Origin: Symbiodinium natans
Taxonomy: Eukaryota > Sar > Dinophyceae > Suessiales > Symbiodiniaceae
Assembly (NCBI GenBank): GCA_905221605.1
Contig: CAJNDS010002515.1
Coordinates: forward strand, 1-64,000
Direction of reading: 5' to 3'
DNA length: 64,000 nt
Part shown: one piece after another, positions 53,256-64,000 of the stretch
Layout: each line of letters opens with the position of its first letter
How positions within the stretch are numbered: the first letter of the stretch is position 1
The notes under the pieces: model-generated
Told to the model about the DNA's origin: nothing
What the model saw: only the letters and a program-made list of their open reading frames with translations
The model's database searches: none
Position numbers and translations under genes: made by a program

Positions 53256-53529
53256 CTGCACATCCGACATGCAAGTCGATTGGCCCCAGCGGACCGGGCG
53301 TGGATGCGCAGAAAATGTAGGAGCCTGGTACCCATGCCAGCTCCGACAGCTGAGCGCTGCACGTAACTCATATCTGTGCAGGTGCCAAGTCAGGTGCCAA
53401 GGTGCCGCTACAATCTAAGCAGATGGACGGGTGCAACGGCAGCATGGGAGCAACCTTGAAAGAGTCTCCTATCTGCGACGCATGCGGGCATGCTAGAGTA
53501 GGCTCAGGATGTCTTAGGCTCGTGCTAAC

Positions 53530-53698
53530 ATGGAATTGAAGACAGGACATGACTTCAGCAGCTCTCCACTCCACAAGTCGAACACAAGCACGATCGACCT
53601 GCACCAGATCTGAAGAATATGGAAGCTGCGCTCCAAAACCGTTCATGAAATCGTCTCCAATCTCCACGCACGCCTTACATCGCTGGAAGGCAGCACTG
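53530..53698 (-). CDS. penultimate exon of the gene ending at 53,040
   Basis: The frame encodes CKACVEIGDDFMNGFGAQLP and DLVQVDRACVRLVEWRAAEV, ending TTCCAT at a GTTAGC donor in phase 0. The acceptor (GCGGCAG) is clear, but the entering phase does not match the exon at 53,777 directly. Confidence 0.65.
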
Positions 53699-53776
53699 CT
53701 GCCGCAACAAGGTACCTTGCACGAAGCTAACAGTAACAAGGCAAATGTTGAAACAGCGTGTGGCTCAAGAACTAAC

Positions 53777-53842
53777 TCTGTGATGCTGCATGGTCCGCAC
53801 GTCCGAACGTTCCCGCAACTCTTCCTTGCAGTTGCAGCGCAG
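53777..53842 (-). CDS. 22-codon exon
   Basis: Between CCATCACAG and GTTAGT, exactly 66 bases in phase 0 encode LRCNCKEELRERSDVRTMQH. The clean sites and charged helix support it. A further probable coding frame (YGEPSGARINNEKIQQAQLS) lies upstream at about 54,230-54,440. Confidence 0.6.
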
Positions 53843-55554
53843 CTGTGATGGATGTGCACAAAGGTCGGTGAAGACTCCTCCGGCTGCCTCCAGGACATGT
53901 ACGACTGATCTATGGTAGGCCGCGCCACTCACCACAACCCCGCCTGGCAAACCGGAGCCAAGGCGAATTCAGCCTTTGGCGCTTTGGCATAAGAGTCGCC
54001 CAGTGGGTAGACTTCGTGGAGGACTGCCTGACAGAAACGTCCCCAAGATACACGAGTCACAAAAGATGCCTAACGCAGGCACCTCCCAGGGATGTCGAAG
54101 CCTGCTAACGACGTAGAGGTTCTGATCGTAGGCTCGTTGTGTTGCTGTTGGCCGCCACACGAAAAACCTTCACGTATCATGTCACACAGAAATCCAACAG
54201 AACACCCATCCACCGACTTCATCTCAACAACAGCTGAGCTGCGCTTGCTGAATCTTCTCGTTGTTGATGCGAGCTCCACTTGGCTCGCCATACTGAATCC
54301 TGAGCAAGTTGAAGAAACTGCACACCGGTGCATCATCCTGGCTTGCTTCGCCCAAAGGCCTGTCGACATCGGAGTTAGTTGCAGCACAAACTGTGGTAGC
54401 ATGTTGCCTGTGCTCTCCAAGATCCACGCTGCAGCAATCGGCTGAGAGTTGGGAACTCAAGCATGTCCTTGCATAGATAGGGCAACGTTCATCGACAATG
54501 CACGCGCTCAAACACATGCGTGCGTGAACGCATGAGCATGCACGCGCTCCAGTACCCACACGCGGACATGGGATATTCAGAAATGAAGAATGCCATGAGC
54601 TGACACGAGCAAGCCAAATTGCCAATGGCTTGCTCATGTCAGTTCTTGTTTTTTGCCCACGACCTATGTCAAGAAACTATGTCTTGGCGACCCTCACACC
54701 GTGTAAGTGTAGGCCCACGCATTCTATCACAGACCCGTGGCCCTCCGATTTCAATCGCTCCATGACAGAGCTTCGCCCTGTAGAGCTTTCAACCGGTGCA
54801 AAGCTCACGAAGAAAAAGCAAAAAACAAAACTGCAAGGCTAACCACGTCACACACAGACTATCTCATAGTGGGTCTTTTGGGTCCCTCCGTTCTCTCGAG
54901 ACAGGGGCGCGAACCACGCTTCCATCGGAGAATGACGCAGCAATGAAATTGCCACAAGGGGAAACATTCAAGTGGCAGCAGGACCTGGGCAGCTCTTTAG
55001 CTTCAGTTCAGAATAAGTTCAGAATGAGTTCAGTTTTGCTCTCTCTAGTGCGCAGAGGCTGCTCTCAAAGGCTCAGGCTCGCAAAGGCTGAGTGGCCTCT
55101 TCACCTCCATTGGAGCCATGCCAGCCAACCCACGTGCGGGTGCCTGCGCCAGGTCCGCTCTTCGATTTCTTCATTTTTTCTTCGCGTCCCGACTGGGTTG
55201 GGGGAGCTTCGGGCTCTGGCCTCCGAAGGCGCCACCGGGCGCGGCACGCAGCGCACCGTCCTCCAACTCACCGCCTTGGAGAAGCTGGGGGGCGTAGGCT
55301 TCCGGCTGTTGCCAACACATAGGAGCCCCCATCCCCGCACTCTACACTCCTCCGCTCCTGCCATACTTCCTGGAAACGCCAAACACATGTAACATGATGC
55401 AACTGGCCTGGTCAGGAGACGTCTGAGCTTCGGCCTGACACGGCCAGCACATCAAGAATTGCTCAGGCTTAAAGCAACCACCAGCATTAAGCAAGCATGT
55501 TGCGCTGCGTTTAGTCAGGGGTCTATTCAAACTCGTTTGCCGGCTACAAAAGTT

Positions 55555-55690
55555 CGGCGACGGTGAGGCGGGCTGTTCTGTAAAACTGTGAACGGACACC
55601 TCCAGGGCCCAGAAAGCTGTGACACACTGCAACCAGAAAGTCATCTTTGTCAAAAATAAGTTGATGACCAGGTTGTGCAAACCAAATGAC
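55555..55690 (-). CDS. probable exon, unknown
   Basis: The frame encodes GHQLIFDKDDFLVAVCHSFL and GGVRSQFYRTARLTVAELL. Residue pattern and length look real. Splice limits were not fixed. The neighbouring 55,690-55,960 is a T/G-rich semi-repetitive stretch without a gene. Confidence 0.45.
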
Positions 55691-56689
55691 AGTTGGGGTG
55701 GGGTTTCACGAGAGTGTCCAGCGAAGGCTTGTGGTTTGCTGTTTGGGGGTTTGTGAAGGGGCAGAATTGCAAGAGTTTGCAGCTTTGCTGCACGGCATTG
55801 TGCCAGGGGGTTTTCGAGGTTTGCTGAGGGGCAAAGGGTTTTGGGTAGGGCTGCGCGTGAACCAAGGCCTGCAACCTCGCTGGGGGCGAGGTTTCTGGGG
55901 GTTGCGTTGCGCGCCTGAAGAACCACGGGGCCTGAAACCTCGCCGAGGTTTCGGCCTTTAGGGGAGCTGGCTGTTGGGTGGCCTCCTTGGTACCCGAAAA
56001 TATTCATGGTTTCGGACGCTCCTTGTCAAGCTTTACGAGTGGCTTTGGACCAGCAATGGCGGGCTATCAGCTTCCGCTGCTTTCTGAGGCGAGGGTTTCA
56101 GCACGTATTCTACTTCGGCGGCGACGGACTCTTCTCGCAACGACGGAAAAAGAATTGAGGATCTAATAGGGAGTAAACGGTTGACCATCCCATAGAGCCC
56201 ATTAAAAAAAAAAAAAAACGAACTGGAACAGTAGGAACCGTAGGATCCGTGGGAACCATTATCTGAACTCTGCATTCAACCGCACGAACTGAACCGTCGA
56301 AATAAAAACCATGACCGAATTGAAAGTTCCGTCCGTGTAGCAGCGAAGCACAACAGATGCGACAGTAGACAAGTGAATCTTCTTGCTCGGACACACCTCA
56401 ACACTGGGCGGAAGACTCTGTTTTCCGGCTCCGGGCTATGCATTGGGTTTGTCTCTTTCCTTCGGTTTGTTGTTGGACTCGCACCTATGTCTTGTTAGTG
56501 GGCTATACATGTGGCTTGGGAAGAGTGCTGTGTGGGCTCTGCGACAGTATCTAGAACTCAGTATGTTGGGCTCTGTCCCTCAGGCATCTGTCCAACTCTC
56601 CAACCCTGCCGCGTCCACAAAGGGTCGCACATGTGCACATGTTAGAAGCTTCCATACGCGCCTAAACCTATGAAAGCACAAGAATCTAC

Positions 56690-56870
56690 GAAAACACTTC
56701 ACTGTCCCGATGCACCGGCAGTCCCGAAGTATTTCTTTAGCAGTCTTAGCAGCTGAATCCCTGGTCGAATCACAGACGGGCTCTTTTCTTGCTGCCTTTC
56801 TGACCGCAAACTCATGCATGGCTTGTGGCGGCATACCCGATGAGCATGTTTGCCCATCACCGATGCGGAT
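56690..56870 (-). CDS. probable exon, unknown
   Basis: The frame encodes MHEFAVRKAARKEPVCDSTR and DSAAKTAKEILRDCRC. Basic and helical. Limits are approximate. Confidence 0.4.
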
Positions 56871-57269
56871 CGTCGGTGGTTTCGTCACCAGGCTCACCCT
56901 TCGCAAGCGCGAGGTTGTAGCAAATTAGCCGACCTCCGCTTTGCCTGAGGCATTGGGGACGGCAGGCGCGGCTGAACTAGGCATGTCCTGCTGACTTTGA
57001 CTAATGATGGATTTTAACGTCCAGACTCAAGCCGATACTAAGACCCCACCAGAGTGCAGCACGAAGAGTCGGTTCCGGGATGCTGCCGCCATGCCCACAA
57101 TGATGCTGCGAGGCCACGGCATACCACGGTTACCACGGAGGCGATCACCTTCCTTGGACGACGCAGTATCAAAACTGCGACCCCTCTTGCTAATTACGTG
57201 TCACAACCTCGACTCTTGACATTGCTGAAGAAACTGCTGAAGAAATTGCTGACGAAGCAGCAAGGGGAG

Positions 57270-58066
57270 TCACTCGCAGTTCAAATCGTAGCGAGCCTCA
57301 CGTGAAGCGAACCGTGGAAAATCCCTTCTTGCAACTCCGTGTATACCTGCTGGCATCCTGCTGGCTGCTTTCATCTGCAGTGCATCCAAAAGGCGCGTCC
57401 GCCGCAGGACAGTGACAGCCCACAGCATTCTAGCCACCGAATCCATTTTGGTCGACACAACGACCTCAAGCAAAAACACTTCCCAATCCCTCTGAGATCC
57501 AAGCCGTGGCACAAGTTGGCACAAGTTGGCACAAGTTGGCACCGAGCAGCAGTGGAGAGGCCCGGCATGTACACAGCGTGTGCGAAGGCCCCATTGAAGG
57601 GAAGCGAGTGTTTGCAACGCATGCTCAAGCAGCCGTCCTTCGATAAAGCAGAGGGGCAGGACAACTTGGCAACACTGTATTGACTAAACAAAACCGAGTT
57701 GTTGAGTTGTATGCTGGTTGTGGCAGCCCAGATTCGGTGAGCCACACGGTTGTCTCAGAGAAGATCATGGCCATGTGTTCCGTGCGAGTGCCTACACACG
57801 TGAACTCCAGATTTACGGAGTTCTTGCGCAACATGCGAGAGCAACCGTTCGGAAGTTGACAAGCGTCGCGCCTGAAAGCAGCAGCGCTCGCGCCTCTTGA
57901 GCATGCACACAGCTCAGAACCTGCACACGTTGGAGTAGGTCCTGGCTGAGGTACGATTGCGAAAATCTTAGAATGCCTTCGATGCCTTCAAGGCTAAGGC
58001 GGTTCAATGCAACTCTCGTCCTGAGCTTCAAGTAGGGGAAGCACAAAGGATCGAACGAGCTCTGCA
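57270..58066 (-). CDS. probable helical-repeat protein exons (HPR/FASTK-like resemblance)
   Basis: Two blocks look coding. The exon from 58,066 (after CTACCTGCAG) encodes FDPLCFPYLKLRTRVALNRL and SLEGIEGILRFSQSYLSQDL. The block at about 57,290-57,620 encodes RLLEHALQTLASLQWGL and DSVARMLWAVTVLRRTRLLD. The repeated spacing of Leu-Trp/Arg-Ala and Leu-Leu pairs recalls the 37-residue helical repeats of organelle RNA-binding FASTK/RAP and HPR proteins, common in alveolates. This is a resemblance only. A 10-bp tandem repeat (TTGGCACAAG) lies at 57,510-57,543. Confidence 0.4.
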
Positions 58067-58449
58067 GGTAGCAAGCAGCCATTTGATGTCCAATCCATCA
58101 TCATGCTGTCACCTGGTAGTGGCTTCTTCGCTTAGACTCTGTTGTGATGTGAAAGCTGCGCCGTCGCAATCTCATGCATGCAAGTCTTATAGCAACTCCA
58201 CGCAAGCCAGCAACGCTACGCAAGCAGCAGGGCAATCTTGAACACGCGCCTGGCTGCGGGCAAGGTGGCGCCTCCACTGTCTGGATACATCTCAGGGGTA
58301 TCCAGCACGCATTCCATGCTTTCCTTCCAAGACGCACGTGCCAGGCACGCAACGCTTTGAGGCACGGGTGCTGCGCGAACTAGAACACAAACTCTGTGAT
58401 TTGCCCTTTCTAAATCGATTCCTATTTGCCTTCCCTCATGTGGCCTGAA

Positions 58450-59649
58450 CTACACACGACATCCACGCTGCGGCATGCTTGGGCCCAAAGCTGAGTTTAA
58501 AAACACAAGTAGGAACTTGTTAAACGGGCCGCACCTCCTGGTCCCATCAGGTTCAGGAGCAAAGCTTCGCACCACGGAGGCAGGCTCGTTCTCGGGTGGA
58601 AAACTCGGCGGGCGCCGAGGCAGGCCATTCTCCTCGAGGTCCGGTGGCTTCTCGATGATGACCGGCGCGGGTTGACGGGGCTCATTGGGAAGCGGAGGTG
58701 GAGCTAGGTTCAGCACCTTGACCTCGCCGGCAAGGGAGCCCACAATTGCACGTCCCCGGGCAATGTCAATAGTCGGCAAGTTGTCGGCAAAACCATGCAG
58801 AAGCGATGGCATCAGGCTAGATTCCGAACCCTCCCTGACTTGTCTTGTCTGCCAGCCCCTCTCCATCTTTCTTGCTCGTGAAGGGAAGGATGGTGACGGG
58901 CACGGGTCTGTATTTTGTGGGGGAGTGAGCCACCAGGCTTTGACGCAGTGGTCATTTGCCGACACAAGCAAAGGGCCATCTGACGTGGCAGCTTCCCCAT
59001 GGGGAGATAGTCCGATGCCCCATGTGGAGATTTCATTCCGGAGTTTGAGGACCGGTTGCTTTGTGGGATTGCTGGTGGATGGCACGACCAAGACGCCGCC
59101 CAAAGAGTCGACAGCAACAACCACCGACTGGCCACCGACTTGGCCGCAGCGGATGCGATTGGCCTGTGCACTGAGCTCCGGAGCATAGGAGGTGAGAACA
59201 GGCCTAGCAGTAACACCCACTTCCACTTCGAGGTGAGCCTGGGTGACCTGAGCTTCGAGGCCAGCCAGAGAAAAGCCAAAGAGCTGGCGTTGGTTGGCAA
59301 TCCAGAGAACTTGGGACACTGGGCAGACATCCATGATGTTCATGGGTGGCCCATTGGGGCCAAAGCGCCAGAGCTCAGCCTCGCCTAGCGGCATCCGCGG
59401 CACCTCCCAAGCCGGACAGCAAGAGAGCACCAAATTGCTTGCCGCCATCTGTGCCACACCATTGGGGTCCCAGCCCCAGTCGTTGAAATCCTTGATGTCT
59501 TGGCCAAGTATATCACCAAACAGAGACAGATCATCATCGGAATCACCATCACCAAAGGCAGCTTCTTGTTCCATTGCTTGCTCGAAATCTTCAGCATCTG
59601 AAACCATGTGTAAAGCATCTTCCTCATTCAGCTCACCGATGTAATGTGA
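58450..59649 (-). CDS. CRT10-like WD40 protein, main 3' exon
   Basis: The exon starts after GAAGGAGCAG at 59,649, in phase 0, and runs 400 codons to a stop at 58,450. An acidic start (AFGDGDSDDDLSLFGDI) is followed by propeller-like motifs: NRIRCGQVGGQSVVVAVDS, EISTWGIGLSPHGEA, LLVSANDHCVKAWWL and RAIVGSLAGEVKVLNL. The order 'GxxxVVVAVDxxGxV...TWGIxxxP...LLxxxxNxxxV' is that of the CRT10 family, whose yeast member regulates ribonucleotide-reductase genes. The C-terminus is Pro-rich and may continue in a later exon if the GTTCCT after FNK is used as a donor. Identity is tentative; coding status is strong. Confidence 0.65.
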   Translation of the reverse strand, partial: SHYIGELNEEDALHMVSDAEDFEQAMEQEAAFGDGDSDDDLSLFGDILGQDIKDFNDWGWDPNGVAQMAASNLVLSCCPAWEVPRMPLGEAELWRFGPNGPPMNIMDVCPVSQVLWIANQRQLFGFSLAGLEAQVTQAHLEVEVGVTARPVLTSYAPELSAQANRIRCGQVGGQSVVVAVDSLGGVLVVPSTSNPTKQPVLKLRNEISTWGIGLSPHGEAATSDGPLLVSANDHCVKAWWLTPPQNTDPCPSPSFPSRARKMERGWQTRQVREGSESSLMPSLLHGFADNLPTIDIARGRAIVGSLAGEVKVLNLAPPPLPNEPRQPAPVIIEKPPDLEENGLPRRPPSFPPENEPASVVRSFAPEPDGTRRCGPFNKFLLVFLNSALGPSMPQRGCRV

Positions 59650-59807
59650 CTGCTCCTTCAGGGATCTTGCAGTACACCTACTCGCTTGGATTTAACCTTG
59701 TTTGACGTCAGCGTTGCTACCGCACAGTAACTTAGAAAGGAAGCACCACATGTAAAATCATGCTGCAATGCAAGACCAGCAAGACCAAAACAGAAACAGG
59801 GTAGAAC

Positions 59808-60059
59808 TATGCAGAGCTCCTCATTCAACCAGCCCTCAGCTTCCTGTGCGAACTCTTCCAGCTCTGCCATTTCTGCTTGGGCAGCAGCTTCCTCTGCCAT
59901 CCAGAGCTCCTCAGCCGCCGCCTCCTCGGCCATGCGGATCTCTTCCTCAGCTGCCTCCTCTTCTGCTCTCCAAAGATGCTGGCTTTCTGCGTCCAGGTCC
60001 TCCAAGTCGCTGTCGCTATGCATGCCGGGCCTCTGCGTGTTTGGACCATTGGCCAGCAC
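59808..60059 (-). CDS. CRT10-like protein, acidic exon
   Basis: The frame encodes an acidic linker (MHSDSDLEDLDAESQHLW), then long Glu/Ala helices (AEEEAAEEEIRMAEEAAAEE). It ends at a GTTCTA donor at 59,807 in phase 0, which joins the main exon in frame across a 158-base intron. The upstream limit is uncertain (the frame opens with a GTG at 60,059). Confidence 0.6.
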
Positions 60060-60336
60060 CCAGCTTCAGTTTCGTGCCTTAAACTAGCCTGGGCAAGAGT
60101 AATTCTGCTTCGTAGATGCAGTCTTACTATGTCTTCTTGCTTGTTGATGGGCTGCGAACGGCCGGTTGGGTCAGCCGCAAGTCAACACCTCGGCCTAGCT
60201 CGGCCCTGTTTGTGTTGAAGGCTGTCATGGTGGTGCGTAACATGCCCATCTGTTGGCTGAGGCAAAATAGCGTGGGCAAGCTCTTGCGACTGAACTCCGT
60301 AGGCTGTCTATGACTGTCTACTATGTTCCAAGCTAC

Positions 60337-60445
60337 AGTGTGCCTCCAGCAAGTGGACGGAGCCATCTTCTGCTCCAGCCACAAGAGCATACGCCCCTGG
60401 CACAGAAAACCATGCAACAAGAGAGTTGGCCAAAACGGTGAAACA
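60337..60445 (-). CDS. CRT10-like protein, WD40-repeat exon
   Basis: The frame encodes FTVLANSLVAWFSVPGAYAL, then VAGAEDGSVHLLEAH, a typical propeller-blade pattern, with a GTAGCT donor at 60,336. No acceptor was fixed upstream. Further exonic sequence may lie at 60,600-60,790. Confidence 0.5.
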
Positions 60446-61039
60446 AGACACAACAGTACGTCACCGACCGCCTCCCCCCCCCTTCCCCCCCTCTCAACCC
60501 CGAACCCCCCGGTGGGGCTGACCAGTGAGGCTGCCATCCAGCGCGAGGCAAGCAGAAGGGTGGAATGCAGCAGCTGTCACGGCTCTCTTTGGGGTGTTCT
60601 CCGGCAAGCCTCAGCGCTCCACGTGATCCAGCGTTGGGAAAGAGCAAAAGAACTGGCGATGTGTGGATGCACGGTTCTGTAGGTCTCCGACTGGGCACTG
60701 CCTGCTCCCCATCAAGTACTGGAACGGGAACGTCCATACTCTGCTGAAGGCACCTGCAATGACTGCAATGCAGATCGTCGGCACCGCGCTGTGCCACAAG
60801 TTACAAGTCGGCCCACCCTCGTGCTGGAGGTCCGACTTTTGGCCAGGCAATGAAGCCCAGCCCTGTGGCTGGACATCGCGGCCTTGCGCATCGTCTCTAT
60901 CATACTCTATCAGACTCTATCATACTATCACCATGTTCCATCATCTTCTGCCCGACGCTCCCAAGACTCGGACTTCTGGGAGCCAGTGCTGAGAAATGCC
61001 AGGGCCTTTGTCTTGAGAATTCCTGACGCGCAACATGCA

Positions 61040-64000
61040 GAAGGCAAACTTGCCATATAAGTTCTCTATTGGGCATTTTGGGGCCCTTTCGCAAAGCAGA
61101 CAGTTCAAAACCCAAATCTTCTTCGAAGTTCCCTATTGTACATCTTGGGGCCTTTTCGCAAAGCAGACAGTTCAAAACGCACTTCCTCTTCGAAGTTCCC
61201 TGTTGGGCATCTTGGGGCCTTTTTTCGCAGAGCAGACAAATTGAAAAAACCCTTCCTCTTCGAAGTTCCCTATCGGGCATCTTGGGGCCTTTCCGCCAGG
61301 CAGACAGTTCAAGACACAGTTCCTCTTCGAAGTTCCCTATTGGGCATCTTGGGGCCTTGACGCAAAGCAAACAATTCAAAACGCACTTCCTCTTCGAAGT
61401 TCTCTATTGGGCATTTTGGGGCCCTTTCGCAAAGCAGACAGTTCAAAACCCCATTCTTCTTCGAAGTTCCCTATTGTACATCTTGGGGCCTTTTCGCAAA
61501 GCAGACAGTTCAAAACGCACTTCCTCTTCCAAGCTCCCTATCCTCGAAGTTCCCTATTGGGCATCTTGGGGCCTTGACGCAAAGCAGACAATTCAAAACG
61601 CACTTCCTCTTCGAAGTTCTCTACTGGGCATTTTGGGGCCCTTTCGCAAAGCAGACAGTTCAAAACCCAAATCTTCTTCGAAGTTCCCGATTGTACATCT
61701 TGGGGCCTTTTCGCAAAGCAGACAATTCAAAACGCACTTCCTCTTCGAAGTTCTCTATTGGGCATTTTGGGGCCCTTTCGCAAAGCAGACAGTTCAAAAC
61801 CCCATTCTTCTTCGAAGTTCCCTATTGTACATCTTGGGGCCTTTTCGCAAAGCAGACAGTTCGAAACGCACTTCTTCTTCGAAGTTCCCTATTGGGCATC
61901 TTTGGGGCCTTTTTTCGCAGAGCAAACAAATTGAAAAAACCTTTCCTCTTCGAAGTTCCCTATCGGGCATCTTGAGGCCTTTCCGCAAGGCAGACAGTTC
62001 AAGACACCGTTCCTCTTCGAAGTGCCCCATTGGCATATCGGGGCCTTTTCGCAAAGTAGACTATTCAGAACGCCCTGCCTTTTCGAAGTTCCCTATTGGG
62101 CATCTTGGGGCCCTTTTCGCAAAGCAGGCTAATTGAAAACGCCCTTCCTCTTCGGGATTTTTAATTAGGTATCTTGGGGCCCTTTTCGCAGAGCAGACAG
62201 TTCAAGACCCACTTCCTTTTCGAAGTTTCTATTGGGCATCTTGGGGCCTATTCGCAGAGCAGACAGTTCAAGACCCACTTCCTCTTTGAAGTTCCCTATT
62301 GGGCATCTTGGGGCCTTTTCGCCAAGCAGACAACTCAAAACGCCCTTCCTCTTCGAAGTTCCCTATTATTCTGGGGCCCTTTTTTGCAGAGCAGACAATT
62401 CAAAACGCACTTCTTCTTCGAAGCTCTCTATTGGGCATCTGGGGGCCTTTTCGCAGAGCAGACAGTACAAGACTCACTTCCTTTTCGAAGTTCCCTATTG
62501 GGCATCTTGTAGCCTTTTCGCAGAGCAAACAGTTCAAAACGCACTTCCTCTTCGAAGTTCCCTATTGGGTATCTTGGGGCCTTTCGCAGAGCAGACAGTT
62601 CAAAACGAATTTCCTCTTCGAAGTTCCCTATTGGGCATCTTGTAGCCTTGACGCAAAGCAAACAATTCAAAACGCACTTCCTCTTCGAAGTTCTCTATTG
62701 GGCATTTTGGGGCCCTTTCGCAAAGCAGACAGTTCAAAACCCCATTCTTCTTCGAAGTTCCCTATTGTACATCTTGGGGCCTTTTCGCAAAGCAGACAGT
62801 TCAAAACGCACTTCCTCTTCGAAGTTCCCTATCCTCGAAGTTCCCTATTAGGCATCTTGCGGCCTTGACGCAAAGCAGACAACTCAAAACGCACTTCCTC
62901 ATCGAAGTTCCCGATTGTACATCTTGGGGGTTTTTCGCAAAGCAGACAATTCAAAACGCACTTCCTCTTCTAAGTTCCCTATTGGGCATCTTGGGAGACA
63001 AATTGGAAAAACCCTTCCTCTTCGAAGTTCCCTATCGGGCATCTTGGGGCCTTTCCGCAAGGCAGACAGTTCAAGACACCGTTCCTCTTCGAAGTTCCCT
63101 ATTGGGCATCTTGGGGCCTTGACGCAAAGCAAACAAGTCAAAACGCACTTCCTCTTCGAAGTTCCCTATTGGGTATCTTGGGGCCTTTCGCAGAGCAGAC
63201 AGTTCAAAACGAATTTCCTCTTCGAAGTTCCCTATTGGGCATCTTGTAGCCTTGACGCAAAGCAAACAATTCAAAACGCACTTCCTCTTCGAAGTTCTCT
63301 ATTGGGCATTTTGGGGCCCTTTCGCAAAGCAGACAGTTCAAAACCCCATTCTTCTTCGAAGTTCCCTATTGTACATCTTGGGGCCTTTTCGCAAAGCAGA
63401 CAGTTCAAAACGCACTTCCTCTTCGAAGTTCCCTATCCTCGAAGTTCCCTATTAGGCATCTTGCGGCCTTGACGCAAAGCAGACAACTCAAAACGCACTT
63501 CCTCATCGAAGTTCCCGATTGTACATCTTGGGGGTTTTTCGCAAAGCAGACAATTCAAAACGCACTTCCTCTTCGAAGTTCCCTATTGGGCATCTTGGGA
63601 GACAAATTGGAAAAACCCTTCCTCTTCGAAGTTCCCTATCGGGCATCTTGGGGCCTTTCCGCAAGGCAGACAGTTCAAGACACCGTTCCTCTTCGAAGTT
63701 CCCTATTGGGCATCTTGGGGCCTTGACGCAAAGCAAACAAGTCAAAACGCACTTCCTCTTCGAAGTTCTCAATTGGGCATTTTGGGGCCCTTTCGCAAAG
63801 CAGACAGTTCAAAACCCCATTCTTCTTCGAAGTTCCCTATTGTACATCTTGGGGCTTTTTCGCAAAGCAGACAATTCAAAACGCACTTCCTCTTCGAAGT
63901 TCCCTCTTGGGAGACAAATTGGAAAAACCTTTCCTCTTCGAAGTTCCCTATCGGGCATCTTGGGGCCTTTCCGCAAGGCAGACAGTTCAAGACACCGTTC
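61040..64000. repeat. 67-bp minisatellite, about 44 units, continuing past the window
   Basis: The unit includes TTCGAAGTTCCCTATTGGGC, ATCTTGGGGCCTTTTCGC and CAGACAGTTCAAAACGCAC. Most steps are 67 bases, with variants of about 50-70 caused by internal gains (a CAAATTG variant) and losses. A block from 62,640 recurs at 63,244 (period about 604 bases), showing higher-order duplication. The array is largely stop-free in several frames of both strands, which creates long repetitive ORFs (up to 355 codons at 61,069-62,136) that are not evidence of a gene. Confidence 0.95.

Noticed and set aside
55342-56007. 221-codon minus ORF
   Set aside because: Most of it crosses a T/G-rich semi-repetitive stretch. 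A different frame within it (55,555-55,690) looks more like real protein.
61069-62136. 355-codon plus-strand ORF
   Set aside because: It lies wholly within the 67-bp satellite, frames on the other strand are equally open, and the protein is only the repeat read in rotating frames.
61040-64000. CRISPR array
   Set aside because: The units are contiguous 67-bp repeats without unique spacers, and the genome is eukaryotic.

Overview
The window looks like nuclear DNA of a dinoflagellate, most likely a Symbiodiniaceae-type genome. The reasons are many small exons separated by introns that start with GT, GC or GA and end in AG, genes packed in long one-direction blocks, TTTAGGG-like telomeric heptamers scattered internally, very abundant simple repeats, and a large non-LTR retrotransposon. 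No bacterial-type operon, CRISPR array, rRNA or tRNA was recognised. Most proteins match nothing I can name from sequence alone. Exon calls on spliced genes rest on open frame, amino-acid character and, where stated, matching intron phase.

Layout. 1-7,326 (minus strand): a LINE-type retrotransposon. Read 5' to 3' it runs from a truncated upstream ORF (7,323-7,066) to a long endonuclease / reverse transcriptase / zinc-finger ORF (about 7,091-2,625), a ubiquitin-specific-protease-like ORF (2,641-1,850), a third ORF of about 370 residues (1,761-649) and possibly a small Cys-rich ORF (273-10). Seven copies of a short double-hairpin motif sit in the linkers and junctions of this element. 7,440-27,842: a segmental tandem duplication. 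Copy A is about 7,785-12,547, copy B about 20,195-25,146 and copy C about 26,835-27,842 (truncated). Copies A and B carry the 3' exons of the same minus-strand gene. Between them lie a coiled-coil gene (about 14,080-16,870, minus), degenerate GGGAAACAAGCG repeats and AT-rich islands holding decayed reading frames.

29,200-30,114: a three-exon plus-strand gene, the only convincing plus-strand gene in the window. 30,200-32,300: a gene-poor convergent strand-switch region full of C-runs, hairpins and fold-back repeats. 32,400-60,450: a minus-strand block of several intron-rich genes. These include a small membrane protein (33,155-33,656), genes ending at about 34,917, 44,795 and 53,040, a possible helical-repeat protein (57,270-58,080) and a CRT10-like WD40 protein (58,450-60,450). 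61,040-64,000: a 67-bp minisatellite with a higher-order period of about 604 bp that runs off the end of the window.

Functional picture: the retroelement ORFs form one mobile unit. Copies A and B are paralogues produced by segmental duplication. The right-hand minus genes appear to be ordinary host genes in one directional array, of a kind that in dinoflagellates is trans-spliced with a leader RNA.
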